From contig JAIXSE010000029.1 of assembly GCA_027484825.1 (NCBI GenBank), positions 1 through 64,000 on the forward strand: DNA of 64,000 bases, written 5' to 3'. The translations under genes were made by a program, and so were the position numbers. A model generated the notes under the pieces. The model saw only the letters and a program-made list of their open reading frames with translations, did not search any database and had not been told where the DNA came from. The first letter of the stretch is position 1; each line of letters begins with the position of its first letter. Positions 8,924 through 17,825 of this stretch are shown here, piece after piece. The DNA comes from Rubrivivax sp. (GTDB lineage Bacteria > Pseudomonadota > Gammaproteobacteria > Burkholderiales > Burkholderiaceae_C).

Positions 8924-10543
8924 ATGAATGCCACCCCTCGCGCCGCCCAATTCGCTCAGGCCCTTGAAGCCATCCTCGCGCCCTTGCCCTGCGACGCCGC
9001 AGCGCTGCTGAAGCTGGACGGCGACGCCCTGCTCCCGCTGGCCGTCCACGGCTTGGCCGACGAAGCGATGCAGCGACGCTTCCCGCTGGCGGGTCACCCA
9101 CGGCTGGCCACCCTGCTCGGCAGCCCGGGGCTTCACCGGTTTCCGCCTGATTGCGGCCTGCCGGACCCCTACGACGGGCTGGTGGAACACCCAGGCACCC
9201 CGGCGGATCAATTGCTCCCGGTTCACGATTGCATGGGGGCGCCGCTGGTGGTGGGCGGGCGGCGGTGGGGCGTGGTGACCTTCGACGCACTGAGGCCGGA
9301 TGCCTTTGACGTGGTGCGGGAGGACAGCGTGCGCGCGCTGATCTCGACGCTCCAGACCCGCATCGAAGCCATTGAGTCGGATGAAGCAGCGCCGCCGCGG
9401 GTGATATCGGCTGTCTCGACCATCGTGCGGGAGACGCGTCAGCTGGAAGGCCACAGCCCCGCCTGGCAGCAGTTGATCCGTGAGGTGGACACCGTCGCCC
9501 CCTCCGACCTCACGGTCCTCATCCTGGGCGAAACCGGGGTGGGCAAGGAACTGGTGGCACAGCGGCTGCATGAGGGGTCGCGCCGCTCGATGCGCCCGTT
9601 GGTCCAGGTGAACTGTGCGGCGCTGCCGGAGACACTGGCCGACAGCGAACTGTTTGGCCATCGCCGCGGTGCCTTCACCGGCGCCACGCAGGACCGCATG
9701 GGCAAGTTTGAACTGGCGGCCGGCGGCACCTTGATGCTGGATGAAGTCGGCGAACTGCCACTGACGGTGCAGGCCAAGCTGCTGCGCGTGCTGCAGAGCG
9801 GCGACATCCAGCGCCCCGGCAGCGACCGTCCGCTGCGGGTGGATGTGCGCGTGGTGGCCGCCACCAACCGAGACCTGCGGGCAGAAGTCGCAGCCGGTCG
9901 ATTCCGCGCCGACCTGTATCACCGGCTGGCGGTCTATCCGGTCCACGTGCCACCCCTGCGGGCACGGGGGCGGGATGTGCTCGCGCTCGCGGGCGTCTTT
10001 CTGGAAGAAAACCAGCACCGTCTGGGTGCGCGCAACCTGAGACTGTCGCCAGCCGCTCGCGACGCACTTCTGGGTCACGACTGGCCGGGTAATGTGCGGG
10101 AGCTGGAACATCTCATCAGCCGCGCTGCCCTGCGTGCATGGGCCGGGCCGCGAAAGGCCCATCGCTGGACCACGATCGAGCCGGAGCATCTGGGCCTGGC
10201 GCAAGTGGTGGGGGAATCGCTGTCGGCGTTGCCGCTGGGGGACGACGGCGACGGTCGGGATTCGGGTGCGAAGCGCCTCCCGTCCCTCGTGAATGAGTTC
10301 GAAGCGGAACCTGCTGCGCCTCAGCATCCAGGCATCCATGAGCCTGCCCGGACCGATGCAACGCCCCCACCTGCCAGACCAACGCTGCGCGCCGCCACCG
10401 AGGCCTTCCAACGCCAATGGCTCGAAGCCCTGCTTCAACGCCACCCGGGATCGTTGGCGGCGGCCGCTCGTGAGGCCGGGATGGATCGGAGCAACTTTCA
10501 TCGCCTGGTCAGGAAGTGGGGCCTGACGGGGCCTGGCCGCTGA
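8924..10543 (+). CDS. norR: Nitric oxide-responsive sigma-54 activator NorR
   Basis: An enhancer-binding protein that senses NO through a mononuclear iron in its N-terminal GAF domain and then activates sigma-54 RNA polymerase. Visible parts are the GAF domain with PDPYDGLVE and HDCMGAPL (residues about 1-160), AAA+ Walker A GETGVGKELVAQ, the sigma-54 contact loop RGAFTGATQ, Walker B TLMLDEVGEL, and a C-terminal Fis-type helix-turn-helix (AREAGMDRSNFHRLVRKWG). I chose the ATG at 8924 because an upstream in-frame ATG at 8852 would place the operator palindromes inside the gene; neither start has a strong ribosome-binding site. Its end overlaps the convergent EAL-HDOD gene by 35 bases. Confidence 0.93.
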   Translation: MNATPRAAQFAQALEAILAPLPCDAAALLKLDGDALLPLAVHGLADEAMQRRFPLAGHPRLATLLGSPGLHRFPPDCGLPDPYDGLVEHPGTPADQLLPVHDCMGAPLVVGGRRWGVVTFDALRPDAFDVVREDSVRALISTLQTRIEAIESDEAAPPRVISAVSTIVRETRQLEGHSPAWQQLIREVDTVAPSDLTVLILGETGVGKELVAQRLHEGSRRSMRPLVQVNCAALPETLADSELFGHRRGAFTGATQDRMGKFELAAGGTLMLDEVGELPLTVQAKLLRVLQSGDIQRPGSDRPLRVDVRVVAATNRDLRAEVAAGRFRADLYHRLAVYPVHVPPLRARGRDVLALAGVFLEENQHRLGARNLRLSPAARDALLGHDWPGNVRELEHLISRAALRAWAGPRKAHRWTTIEPEHLGLAQVVGESLSALPLGDDGDGRDSGAKRLPSLVNEFEAEPAAPQHPGIHEPARTDATPPPARPTLRAATEAFQRQWLEALLQRHPGSLAAAAREAGMDRSNFHRLVRKWGLTGPGR

Positions 10544-12368
10544 GGCCGGTTGGCCCCGATTCATCGTCCGCAACGGCCGCCGCGGCCGCCACCCAGGTCT
10601 CCCGCGAGCACAGGCGCCGGTAGAGCGCGAACACCCGGGCCTCCAGCTCCTGAGGGGAGCGGCACGCCCGGGCACCGATCAGTCGCGCGCGGAAGTTGTA
10701 CATCTGCTCCCGGACCGATGCGGACCAGGCTCGACCGGATTCGTGCGGGTCGAACGAGCTGTGACGAAGAATGCGCATCCAGCCCGACAGCACCCGGTAG
10801 GGCAGCGCGTCCAGGACATCCACCAGGGTGGCGGGCGGTGCGAACCGATCCAGGGTGGAGAAGATCGCGGGAACGCCTGTTGGGCCGGGGGCGCCAACGG
10901 CACGCTGGGCCCACTGAGCGGCATGGGTGGCATGGGTGGCATCGGAACTGCCCGCCGAGACCCTCCCACCTGTCGGGCCCATGGCGCCCATTGCGCCCAT
11001 TGCGCCCATTGCGCCCATTGCACCTATTGGCCCTATTGGACCCAAGAAGCCAGACGGGCCCATGGCGCCCACGGATCCCCTTGCGCCTGGCACGCCGCGG
11101 ACTCCGACTGCGCCCTGCGCAGGGGCCGATGCCGATGCTGACTGGTGCACTGCTGGCCCATGGGCCATATGCGCCACATGCGCCATGTTGTCGATATCGG
11201 CCATGCCAGCCGCATCTGCCATATGGACTCCAGCTGCCATATGGGCTCCACCTGCCATGTGCCCTCCCACTGCCCTGTGGACGCCATCGACCCTGCGCCC
11301 CCCAGCGGCCAAGTCACCCAGCGCGTCACCCGCAGCCGCCCCACGCCTCGACCACGGCGCTCCCCACCCCGGCGCCCCCAACACACCCGTCGCGACTTCA
11401 GCGCCATACGCCACGAGCGGCCCACCCACCCCCGCCCAGCCACCCGGATCCATCGGCACGCTGAAGCAATGCACAGCCCCCGTCCCACCCGCATAGATCC
11501 GCTGCAGCATCAGCAGCCGGATGACGAGCGCGGGGTCGGTCGCGCTGACCATGGCCAGCGTCTCCCGGGAAGCGCCCTGCTCCACCAGACGGTTGAGCTT
11601 GTGCAGGACCTGGACGTCGCAACACGGCAGCGCTCGCACCGACTCCTCCTGCGCGGCATGGATCAAGGGCCCCTGGAATTGACGCACTCCCAATCGTCGG
11701 AGGCGAAGATAGTCCGCGGGCTCCGTCAACCCTTCCACGACCACCTCCATCTGCGCACACTCAGCCCGCCTGAGCCACCCTGCCCAGCCCCCCGACGCTT
11801 CTCGCGCCACCTGCAACTTGGCATAACGGACCAGCGGCGCCCACTCCCAGCGGGGATCGGTCACGCCCCCCAGCTCCGACAGCGCGAACCGGTAGCCCGC
11901 TGCATGCAGCTGCGCAATGCGACGCGTGACCCGCGGCTCCACCGGCAGGCTGCGGGGCAACTGGATGACGAAGTGAGGGGCGCACAGTGCGTCGGCCACG
12001 CTGCTCAAGAGCGTCTCTTCATCCAGGGTCACGAACACGCTGCCGCCGGCGCGGTGCTTCAAGCCGCCGTCCAGCAGCGCATGACTCAGGGCCATGCAAA
12101 CGCCGTAGGGGCTGGGGGGCTCGTCCGTGCGGTCGCGCCCGGCCTCCCAGCGGAAGCTGAGCTCATGCCCCATCGGCTCCACGGCGCCATGGGAGATGGC
12201 CTGACGGGCGAAGCGGACCCAGCGTAAGGTCCCCGAATGAAAGACTTTGCAGACGGGCTGGACCTGCGCCGAGGGAGCGGCGGACGGAGCAGCCGACGAA
12301 GTAGCGGACGAAGCAGCAGAGAGGGCCGCAGAAAGTGGAGCGGCAAGCTTACGGACGGACGGCAGCAT
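10509..12368 (-). CDS. EAL-HDOD signalling protein with collagen-like insertion
   Basis: A 619-residue protein. Residues about 36-240 resemble a degenerate EAL domain (FVTLDEETLL, FALSELGGVTDP, KLQVAR, MEVVVEGLTEPADYLRLRRLGVRQFQGPLI). The catalytic EAL signature is lost, so c-di-GMP hydrolysis is unlikely. Residues 245-300 and 500-600 form the two halves of an HDOD domain (LHKLNRLVEQGASRETLAMV, then YRVLSGWMRILRH). Between them lies a low-complexity insert of about 200 residues: a His-Met-rich stretch (HMAGGAHMAAGVHMADAAG) and a run of Gly-X-Y triplets at 419-468 (GPIGPIGAMGAMGAMGAMG). EAL-HDOD proteins of the YuxH type usually lack such an insert. It lies downstream of a two-component system on the same strand. 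Confidence 0.82.
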   Translation of the reverse strand: MLPSVRKLAAPLSAALSAASSATSSAAPSAAPSAQVQPVCKVFHSGTLRWVRFARQAISHGAVEPMGHELSFRWEAGRDRTDEPPSPYGVCMALSHALLDGGLKHRAGGSVFVTLDEETLLSSVADALCAPHFVIQLPRSLPVEPRVTRRIAQLHAAGYRFALSELGGVTDPRWEWAPLVRYAKLQVAREASGGWAGWLRRAECAQMEVVVEGLTEPADYLRLRRLGVRQFQGPLIHAAQEESVRALPCCDVQVLHKLNRLVEQGASRETLAMVSATDPALVIRLLMLQRIYAGGTGAVHCFSVPMDPGGWAGVGGPLVAYGAEVATGVLGAPGWGAPWSRRGAAAGDALGDLAAGGRRVDGVHRAVGGHMAGGAHMAAGVHMADAAGMADIDNMAHVAHMAHGPAVHQSASASAPAQGAVGVRGVPGARGSVGAMGPSGFLGPIGPIGAMGAMGAMGAMGAMGPTGGRVSAGSSDATHATHAAQWAQRAVGAPGPTGVPAIFSTLDRFAPPATLVDVLDALPYRVLSGWMRILRHSSFDPHESGRAWSASVREQMYNFRARLIGARACRSPQELEARVFALYRRLCSRETWVAAAAAVADDESGPTGLSGQAPSGPTS

Positions 12369-12459
12369 GATGAGCGACGCCTGGCGGAGTGGGACCCCAC
12401 GGCAGACTTGTCTACAAGGGACCGCCAGTATTGGCGAGTGCCTCGCCGGAGGCGATGGC

Positions 12460-14628
12460 TCAATTCAAGGCTGCTTCGGAGGACACCGACTGGGACCGGT
12501 CAGGGGCGTCACGGCTTTCAGTGGGAAGCGGGCTCAGTGGCCCCAACGGGTCCAGCGGGCCCACCCCAGGTGCGGTCGGCCCCAGCGGCAATCGCACCCG
12601 CGTGTGGGCGCCGCTGCGGGTTCGTACGAATCGATAGCGGCCACCCATCTGCGCCGCCCGCGCTCGCATGCCGACCAGGCCGCGCCCACCGGAGAGGATG
12701 CCCGCCGGCGGCTGCATCGACGCCACCAGCCCTGCTGCCGGAGGACGGTCCGAAGGCCGGGCAACCGCCCGCTGCGCCAGAGCCTCAAGCTCCGTGTCCT
12801 GCAGCGCCATCGCCCCCTGCCCGTCATCATCCAGGCTCAAGCGCAGCACATTGCGCTCATCCACCTGCATCGCCAAACGCAGCCGTGTGGCCCCGGCATA
12901 TTTGACGGTATTGGCCACCGTCTCTTCCACGATCCGCAGCAGCGACCGCGCCTCATCCCCCAGCAGCACCACTTCCTGCCCTTCGGCGATGTCGATCTCC
13001 ACCGAGAACTGGTCACTGCTCAGCACCTCATCCAGGCTGCTCGCATAGGCGAACAGAATGTCCTGGATCGGTCGCACCTCCCGGGGCTGCGTGACCGAGA
13101 TGGTCTCCCGCAGGTCTTTCAGCGCGTCCAGCAAGCGGAGTTCCAGTTGGTGAGGACTGAGCTCCCGCTCGCGCACGCTGAACAGCGTGGTGACCAGCTT
13201 GGAGCCGATGCCGTCATGCAGGTCACGATAGATGCGGTCCCGCTCGGACTGGGCTGCGGCCTCGTTTTCCATCTCGCGCTGACGCTGGTAGCTGATCTGC
13301 AGCTCCCGCTCACGCTGGGCCAGCGTGGACTGCAGCATCTCGTTGGACTGCCGGATCCGCTGCACCTGGAAGCGCATGCGCTCCAGCAGCCCATGGGCCA
13401 TCACCATCAGCAGCAGCGGCATGGTGAGGTGACTGAGCAGCACCGGCGACGCCAGCAGATGTGCCAGCGTCCAGCCTGTACAGGGCACCATCAGCGGAAA
13501 CAGCTGCGCCACCACGTTGTGGTCATGCAGCGCAAACACCTGGGTGAGGATGCTCAGGGCCAACAGCAGGAATGCGGGGCGCCGCCGGGTGCGGACCGCA
13601 TGCAGCGCCAGGCGCACGGTGGCGTACACATAGAACAGCATCAGCAAGGGCAGCCAGTACTGCGCCATCCAGCTCCGCAGGGTCAACCCGGCGAAGGGGT
13701 AGATCACGGGCACCGACAGCGCCGCCGCATACAGCCCCCAGCGCGCCCGCCGCGGCATCGACTCCCCGATGAAGGCAAACACGAACAAGGTGAGCAGCAC
13801 CGCCACGGCGCCGAGGCAGACGTACTGCGCCCATTCGCGCAGCGGCTGCCAGGCAGTGGGCACATAGGGCAAGAGCACCAGCGAGAACATCACCGCCCAC
13901 ACCGTGGTCAGCGCGCCGGCCAGGGCGAACGTCCGCCCATCCTCCCGGCTCACCCAACCCGCCCCCAGCAAGAACAAGCCGGCCAGCAAACACAGCAGGT
14001 TGGAAGCATTGGCCATTGAACTGCCGATGAAGGCGGTCAACTCGAAAGCGAGATTCGCCGCAGCCACACTGCCCACATACAGCGGCGGCAACACGGTCCG
14101 TCCCTCCTGACTGGACAGCTCCACCACCACCGTGTTGGGCCCGTTCCGGCGCAGCAGCCGGCGTGCCAGCGGCACCACCAGCGGGCGGTTCCATCGATAA
14201 CGCGACTCCGCATTGGTTCTGGGCAGCCCCGCCACCCACACGCCATTGAGGTAGACGTCCATGCCATCAATCGCCTGGCTGAACAGCAGCGCACGGCCAG
14301 GCGGCAGGCGCTCACCCGGCTCGGGCGGCGGTGGCGGCGTCATGTACGGGTCCAGCGGGATCTCGAAACTGATGTGGCGAAGGCCGGCCGCCGCATCGCT
14401 GTCAATGCGGGACGGCAGGCGGACTTGCGCCTCGTTCACCAACACCTCTCCAGAGGAGGCACTCACCACTTGCAGCTGACGTGCATCCGTCACCACCATC
14501 AGGTCTTCCGCCAGATGACTGGAGCAGGCCACCGGCAACAGCACCAGGAGCGCCGCCGTCCATGCACGCGGCCGCCAACGGAACACACGGTCCACCCAGC
14601 CCTGCCATCCACGCCGAGGCTCACTCAT
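12460..14628 (-). CDS. Membrane sensor histidine kinase, HisKA_3 type
   Basis: A 722-residue sensor. A hydrophobic N-terminus ends in a lipobox-like LLPVACSS; a periplasmic sensor domain of about 200 residues follows, with a jelly-roll-like segment (MDVYLNGVWVAG, RNGPNTVVVELSS). Next comes a block of about seven transmembrane helices (7TMR-DISM-like), a coiled coil, the phospho-acceptor histidine in DRIYRDLHDGIGSKL, and a GHKL ATPase domain (VEETVANTVKYAG, GRGLVGMRARAAQMGG). The start at 14628 overlaps the response-regulator stop by 8 bases. Upstream in-frame codons up to 14859 encode a poor sequence antisense to conserved protein, so they were excluded. The signal sensed is unknown. Confidence 0.88.
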   Translation of the reverse strand: MSEPRRGWQGWVDRVFRWRPRAWTAALLVLLPVACSSHLAEDLMVVTDARQLQVVSASSGEVLVNEAQVRLPSRIDSDAAAGLRHISFEIPLDPYMTPPPPPEPGERLPPGRALLFSQAIDGMDVYLNGVWVAGLPRTNAESRYRWNRPLVVPLARRLLRRNGPNTVVVELSSQEGRTVLPPLYVGSVAAANLAFELTAFIGSSMANASNLLCLLAGLFLLGAGWVSREDGRTFALAGALTTVWAVMFSLVLLPYVPTAWQPLREWAQYVCLGAVAVLLTLFVFAFIGESMPRRARWGLYAAALSVPVIYPFAGLTLRSWMAQYWLPLLMLFYVYATVRLALHAVRTRRRPAFLLLALSILTQVFALHDHNVVAQLFPLMVPCTGWTLAHLLASPVLLSHLTMPLLLMVMAHGLLERMRFQVQRIRQSNEMLQSTLAQRERELQISYQRQREMENEAAAQSERDRIYRDLHDGIGSKLVTTLFSVRERELSPHQLELRLLDALKDLRETISVTQPREVRPIQDILFAYASSLDEVLSSDQFSVEIDIAEGQEVVLLGDEARSLLRIVEETVANTVKYAGATRLRLAMQVDERNVLRLSLDDDGQGAMALQDTELEALAQRAVARPSDRPPAAGLVASMQPPAGILSGGRGLVGMRARAAQMGGRYRFVRTRSGAHTRVRLPLGPTAPGVGPLDPLGPLSPLPTESRDAPDRSQSVSSEAALN

Positions 14629-15289
14629 CCAGCACCCCCAGCGCGCGGGTGACACTGGCGGCGCGGGCGCGCGAATTGACCCCCAGCTTCCGATAGATGG
14701 ACCGCAGATGCTGGTTGACGGTGTGCGGGGAGATCTCCAGCCGCCGCGCGATTTCCACCACCCGCAGGCCATCGACCAGCAGCCGCAGCACCTGCCATTC
14801 CCGCTCTCCCAAGCCCAGTTCCTGCAGCACTTTCTGACGGTCCACCTGCGGACGCGCATGACTCTCCAGCAGCCGCAGCCGGTCCAGCAGGGTCTGCGAC
14901 ACGGACGGACTCAGCGGCGCCTGGCCGTTATGGGCACACACCAGCTTGTCCACCAGGGCCGGATGGATCTCGTCCTTGAGCAGATAACCACAGGCGCCGG
15001 CGCGAAAGCTGCGCATCACATGCTTGGCGTCGGCAAAGGTGCTGAGCACCAACGCGCGGGCTTCGCTGCATTTTTCGGCGATCAGGTGGATCAGCTCCAC
15101 ACCGTCACCGTCCGGCAGCCCCAGGTCCACCAGATACAGGTCAGCTCGGTCCGCCATGATGGCGGCCACGGCCTCCGAACGGTTCTGTCCCACGGCCACC
15201 ACCTCGCACAGGGTGCTGGCCGCAATGATGTCGATCAGTCGCTTCAGGATCATGGGGTCGTCTTCAATGATGGCCACCGCGATGCTCAT
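14621..15289 (-). CDS. NarL/LuxR-type response regulator
   Basis: A 222-residue DNA-binding response regulator. The receiver domain spans residues 1-120 with acidic pocket IIEDDPM and phospho-acceptor aspartate in LYLVDLGLPDGDG, with the signalling lysine in YLLKDEIHP. The LuxR-type helix-turn-helix is at the C-terminus (LGLGEREWQVLRLLVDG, EIARRLEISPHTVNQHLRSI). The start MSIAVAIIEDD is preceded by GGAGAAG. It is translationally coupled to the histidine kinase (8-base overlap) and is clearly its partner. Target genes are not evident from the sequence. Confidence 0.92.
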   Translation of the reverse strand: MSIAVAIIEDDPMILKRLIDIIAASTLCEVVAVGQNRSEAVAAIMADRADLYLVDLGLPDGDGVELIHLIAEKCSEARALVLSTFADAKHVMRSFRAGACGYLLKDEIHPALVDKLVCAHNGQAPLSPSVSQTLLDRLRLLESHARPQVDRQKVLQELGLGEREWQVLRLLVDGLRVVEIARRLEISPHTVNQHLRSIYRKLGVNSRARAASVTRALGVLDE

Positions 15290-15454
15290 GCTGCTTCTCC
15301 TTTGACTTGTCCTTGTTGCCTGTTCGGCCAGGGGAGCCAGTGTGTCGGGCAGTACAAAACCAACAACTGCCCATGCATGCAGACGCACTTAGGCAGTCAA
15401 GGGTCGAGACCCCATGGAGAAGCCCACTTCATTTCGGCAGGGCTAGGCCTTCAA

Positions 15455-15667
15455 TCAGTCAGAAGCCTCCTGAGAACAGGAGGTTTCACAGCGCAAATTC
15501 AGCGCGGCAAGCGCCACGACGATCAGCAGCAGCCCGCCTCCTGCCAAAAGAAGGTAGCCAATTGCTGCTAGTGCAACGAGGGATGGCAGTTCGACCGATC
15601 GTCCGAGACCGATGAAGCCGGCACCAACGGTTGTCAACTGAATCGCAGTGTTCAAAAGAGTTTTCAT
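15455..15667 (-). CDS. Possible small membrane protein
   Basis: A 70-codon frame with one or two hydrophobic segments (about residues 12-40 and 38-58, LLLAGGGLLLIVVALAALNL) and a short cysteine-containing tail (LRCETSCSQEASD). It stands alone upstream of the response regulator on the same strand. No strong ribosome-binding site is visible, and no family is recognised. The flanks 15290-15454 and 15668-15962 contain nothing else I can identify. Confidence 0.35.
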   Translation of the reverse strand: MKTLLNTAIQLTTVGAGFIGLGRSVELPSLVALAAIGYLLLAGGGLLLIVVALAALNLRCETSCSQEASD

Positions 15668-15962
15668 GTGACTAGTGGGTCGCGCATCCCTGCGCGTCGC
15701 GGACTAAACAGGTTTGATGGGATCGATAACAACGATCAACCGGTGAGCCGAGGTTTGTCAGCTACGGAGGCCAGTCGGTTCCGAAGACCGTCTCGGTTGC
15801 GCGGACAAGTTCCGGTCCTCGGCACCAAGCCCCCCGTCCCACTCCCATCGGCTGACGTAAGTGCGTCATGAGCACGTTCGACAAGACGTAAACGGACAAA
15901 GAATCGCGCGGCCCTGTCGCCTTCGAGCACAATTGCACAAGCCCTTTGCTGACCGTCTTGCC

Positions 15963-17225
15963 ATGCCGCTTCCGTCCTTGCGTTCCCGTTCAGGCCTGAC
16001 CCTTGCCGCACTGTCTGCCCTGCCCGTGGGTCTGGTGGTGTGGGCCGTCGCACATGGGCTGGGACAGGGCCCCAAGGCGCCGCGCATGGTGACCGAGGTC
16101 ATCCCGACCCCCGGGGCCGCGACCTCAGAAAGACCTGTCGCCACCGCCCGCGAGGCCGCCGACAAGCCCTGGATCGCCTCGGGCACGGTCGGCGAAGCGC
16201 TGGCGGCCGCTGAAGCGATGGCCAGCGCCGGCGCCGTGCGGGAAGACGCCACGGCCACTGCCGCCACTGCCGCCACTACTGCCACTGCCGGCACGACCCC
16301 CGACGGCTTTGCGGTCACCCGAACCGTGGCCCTGACCCCAGGCGCCCAGCCCGGCGACGCTGTCGCGCAGGGTCCGGCCGATCTGCGCAGCGCCGCCCGC
16401 TTCACCACCAGCCCTTCGGACGCCGGGCCGATGGACACCCTGCCGGTCCATGCCCGGCACATGATCGTGATGGACGACAACGGCCAGGTGCTGGCCGCCA
16501 AGGAACCGGACGCCGTCGTGCCCATCGCCTCGCTCACCAAACTGATGACGGCCATGGTGGTGCTGGACGCCCGCCAGAATCCGCAGGAGCTCCTGACCAT
16601 CGACGAGGAGGATGTGGACCGCCTCAAGCACAGCGCGTCCCGCGTGCGGGTCGGCGCCCGCCTGACTCGGGCGGACGCCCTGGAAATGGCGCTGATCGCG
16701 TCCGAGAATCGCGCCGCCTCGGCCCTGGCCCGGCATTTCCCCGGCGGGCTGCCGGCCTTCGAGTCCGCCATGCAGGCCAAGATCCGCGCGCTGGGCTTGA
16801 CCCACACTTCGCTCAGCGACCCGACCGGGCTGTCTCCCGCCAACCTCTCCACCGCCAAGGAGATGGCGCGCATCGCCATCGCCGCCTCCCGCTACCCCGA
16901 CATCGTCCGCATCACCAGCGTCAAGTCCTCGACGGTGGAAGTGAACGGCCGGGATCGTGAGCTGCGCAACACCAATCATCTGGTCGGCGCCAAGGGCTGG
17001 GACATCCGCCTGTCCAAGACCGGTTTCACCAACGAAGCCGGACGATGCCTGGTGATGCGGCTCAAACAGGGCGCCCGCACCCTCAACGTCGTGTTGCTGG
17101 ACACTGATGCGTCGTCGCAGCGGCTGCAGGACGCCTCCCTCATCCGCCGCACGCTGGCGGGCGAACCGCTCCCGACGGAACGGGCGGCACCGGCACGCAA
17201 GCATCACAAGGTGAAGCTGAGCTGA
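15963..17225 (+). CDS. pbpG: D-alanyl-D-alanine endopeptidase, PBP7-type
   Basis: A periplasmic serine peptidase of family S11 that cleaves peptidoglycan cross-links. All three active-site motifs are present: SxxK in PIASLTKLMTAMVV, SxN in ALIASENRAASAL, and KTG in IRLSKTGFTNEAG. The protein has an N-terminal hydrophobic anchor or signal (LTLAALSALPVGLVVWAVAHG) and an Ala/Thr-rich linker up to about residue 160, longer than in E. coli PBP7. The start at 15963 (MPLPSLRSRSG) places the signal sequence properly; longer in-frame starts reach back to 15861. No strong ribosome-binding site was seen. Confidence 0.9.
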   Translation: MPLPSLRSRSGLTLAALSALPVGLVVWAVAHGLGQGPKAPRMVTEVIPTPGAATSERPVATAREAADKPWIASGTVGEALAAAEAMASAGAVREDATATAATAATTATAGTTPDGFAVTRTVALTPGAQPGDAVAQGPADLRSAARFTTSPSDAGPMDTLPVHARHMIVMDDNGQVLAAKEPDAVVPIASLTKLMTAMVVLDARQNPQELLTIDEEDVDRLKHSASRVRVGARLTRADALEMALIASENRAASALARHFPGGLPAFESAMQAKIRALGLTHTSLSDPTGLSPANLSTAKEMARIAIAASRYPDIVRITSVKSSTVEVNGRDRELRNTNHLVGAKGWDIRLSKTGFTNEAGRCLVMRLKQGARTLNVVLLDTDASSQRLQDASLIRRTLAGEPLPTERAAPARKHHKVKLS

Positions 17226-17388
17226 GGCAACGGCCCCAAGGGGGGCGAACCGGCATCCAGGCGGGGCCGTCGCGGGCCTTGTGTGTTGGCTACCAGCTGC
17301 GTGGAGTGTGACTCAAGGTAAGCATTCTTGTAACAAAGCGGAGGGAGCTTCTAGCATCGCGTCCTCTCCCCTTTTTCCATACTCGACC

Positions 17389-17799
17389 ATGAGCCGCACC
17401 ACCTCCCGCTTCACCCGCGTCATCGCCTCCTCGCTGATCGTCTCGTGCTCGCTGATGGCCGTGCCGATGCACGCCTCGGCCCAGATCGTGCCGACCGATG
17501 CGCTGGTCCAGCCGGTGAGCACCGGCAGCGTTGCCGACAGCCGCGCCCGCGTGAACGCCTTCTTCGCCCGCAGCGATGTTCGTCAAGCCATGATGAACGA
17601 AGGCGTGGACGCTGCCAGCGCCCAGGCCCGCGTGGACGCCATGTCCGACGACGAAATCCGTGCCCTGGACGGTCGCATCGCCAAGGCGCCGGCCGGCGGC
17701 GACGTGCTGGGCATCATCTTCACCGTCTTCGTGATCCTGCTGGTGACCGACATCCTGGGCTTCACCAAGGTGTTCCCGTTCACCCGCTCCATCCGCTGA
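17389..17799 (+). CDS. PA2779-family small membrane protein
   Basis: A 136-residue protein with a signal peptide (SLIVSCSLMAVPMHASAQ) and a C-terminal transmembrane helix (DVLGIIFTVFVILLVTDILGF). Between them is a helical stretch with DVRQAMMNEGVDAASAQARVDAMSDDE, split in the sequence as DVRQAMMNEGVD and AQARVDAMSDDE. This matches the uncharacterised PA2779 family named after Pseudomonas aeruginosa. It is followed 26 bases later by a PA2778-type peptidase, the usual partner. The ATG at 17389 was chosen because it begins the signal peptide. The biochemical role is unknown. Confidence 0.8.
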   Translation: MSRTTSRFTRVIASSLIVSCSLMAVPMHASAQIVPTDALVQPVSTGSVADSRARVNAFFARSDVRQAMMNEGVDAASAQARVDAMSDDEIRALDGRIAKAPAGGDVLGIIFTVFVILLVTDILGFTKVFPFTRSIR

Positions 17800-17825
17800 G
17801 CGCACTGTTTCTGTCAGAGATCCGC

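Noticed and set aside
7760..10675. A 971-codon minus-strand frame across hmp and norR
   Set aside because: It overlaps both verified genes in another frame and has arginine/glycine-rich filler composition.
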